The notes under the pieces: model-generated
What the model saw: only the letters and a program-made list of their open reading frames with translations
What the model was told of the DNA's origin: nothing
The model's database searches: none
Program-made: the position numbers and the translations under genes
In this document: piece by piece, positions 6,071-6,272 of the stretch
Layout of the letters: every line of letters starts with the position of its first letter
Position numbering within the stretch: position 1 is the first letter of the stretch
NCBI GenBank assembly: GCA_947074335.1
Contig: CAMTPG010000164.1
Location: 1 to 6,272, forward strand
Direction: 5' to 3'
DNA length: 6,272 nucleotides
Source: an uncultured Parabacteroides sp.
GTDB lineage: Bacteria > Bacteroidota > Bacteroidia > Bacteroidales > Tannerellaceae

Positions 6071-6115
6071 CCGGCCGGAATTTCAGCGAATCCAAAGCCG
6101 GTTCACCGAAAAGAA

Positions 6116-6272
6116 TCAGTTATCCTTTGTCGAATCTTCCTGCAAATCCTCTGCTTCCGTTTCGGCTAATTTTTTACTCAGGCGCTCCTTATAATCGGTC
6201 GACATTTTCTGTGCCCTTTTATTATTCCTGAAATACTGGCGCCAGGCAAAAAAGAAAATCACAACAGCAAGT
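6116..6272 (-). CDS. C-terminal end of an unrecognised membrane-anchored protein (partial)
   Basis: A minus-strand frame enters from the right edge and ends at a TGA at 6118-6116, giving the last 51 residues of a longer protein. The visible part begins with the end of a hydrophobic membrane segment (LAVVIFFFAW). A basic juxtamembrane stretch follows (RQYFRNNKRAQK), then a hydrophilic, mostly acidic and lysine-rich tail ending in DSTKDN. The positive charges after the membrane segment suggest that the tail is cytoplasmic. Coding appearance rests on the open frame, the coherent amphipathic composition and the strand shared with all other genes. The start and most of the protein lie outside the window. 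I do not recognise the family, and a short open frame with only an internal ATG (residue 23 of the visible part) would be a less likely reading. Confidence 0.6.
   Translation of the reverse strand, partial: LAVVIFFFAWRQYFRNNKRAQKMSTDYKERLSKKLAETEAEDLQEDSTKDN

Larger units (their letters stand above)
5705..6115. other. Intergenic region upstream of the regulator gene, non-coding
   Basis: These 411 bases contain no credible gene on either strand. From right to left they hold the TCCGGCCGGA palindrome (6070-6079), an 11-base-arm hairpin, the six-copy repeat array, a GTTTA-TG-TAAAC dyad (5861-5872), a sigma-54-like sequence on the plus strand and the regulator promoter. The stretch 5786-5897 is otherwise featureless to my reading. 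Confidence 0.75.

Overview
The window reads as chromosomal DNA from a Bacteroidota bacterium, most likely order Bacteroidales. The protein sequences have the character of that group. Three intergenic regions carry exact copies of the Bacteroidota housekeeping -7 element TAnnTTTG, and no convincing Shine-Dalgarno sequences precede the starts. All five supported genes lie on the minus strand, so transcription runs from high to low coordinates.

In transcription order: (1) 6272-6116 holds the 3' end of an unrecognised gene for a membrane-anchored protein with a charged cytoplasmic-type tail. (2) 6115-5705 is a 411-base intergenic region. It contains a long imperfect hairpin (6041-6070), a six-copy tandem array of a 22-bp dyad repeat (5903-6034) framed by short inverted ends, and a near-consensus housekeeping promoter (5728-5757). 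(3) 5704-4352 encodes an NtrC-family sigma-54 activator with receiver, AAA+ and Fis-type DNA-binding domains. (4) 4332-3019, only 19 bases downstream, encodes its probable partner, an NtrY-like membrane histidine kinase with a PAS-type domain. (5) 3018-2707 is a 312-base intergenic region with a weak terminator candidate, a promoter and a cluster of TATCCG motifs. (6) 2706-1453 encodes an Nramp-family Mn2+/Fe2+ importer (mntH). (7) 1364 to the left edge encodes most of glutaminyl-tRNA synthetase (glnS), with its own -7 element in the 88-base gap after mntH.

The regulator and kinase genes form a two-gene operon and probably one phosphorelay: the PAS-containing kinase would phosphorylate Asp55 of the activator, which would then remodel RNA polymerase-sigma-54. 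The targets cannot be read from this window. mntH and glnS are ordinary metabolic and translation genes with separate promoters, although read-through from mntH into glnS is possible.

The most unusual element is the repeat array. Its unit folds into an 8-bp stem with an AATT loop, and the differences between copies preserve base pairing, using G-U wobbles, only if the array is read as minus-strand RNA. This points to selection on an RNA, such as a structured 3' UTR of the upstream gene, rather than only on a DNA-binding site. A sigma-54-like sequence facing the array from the other side is a weaker, alternative lead.
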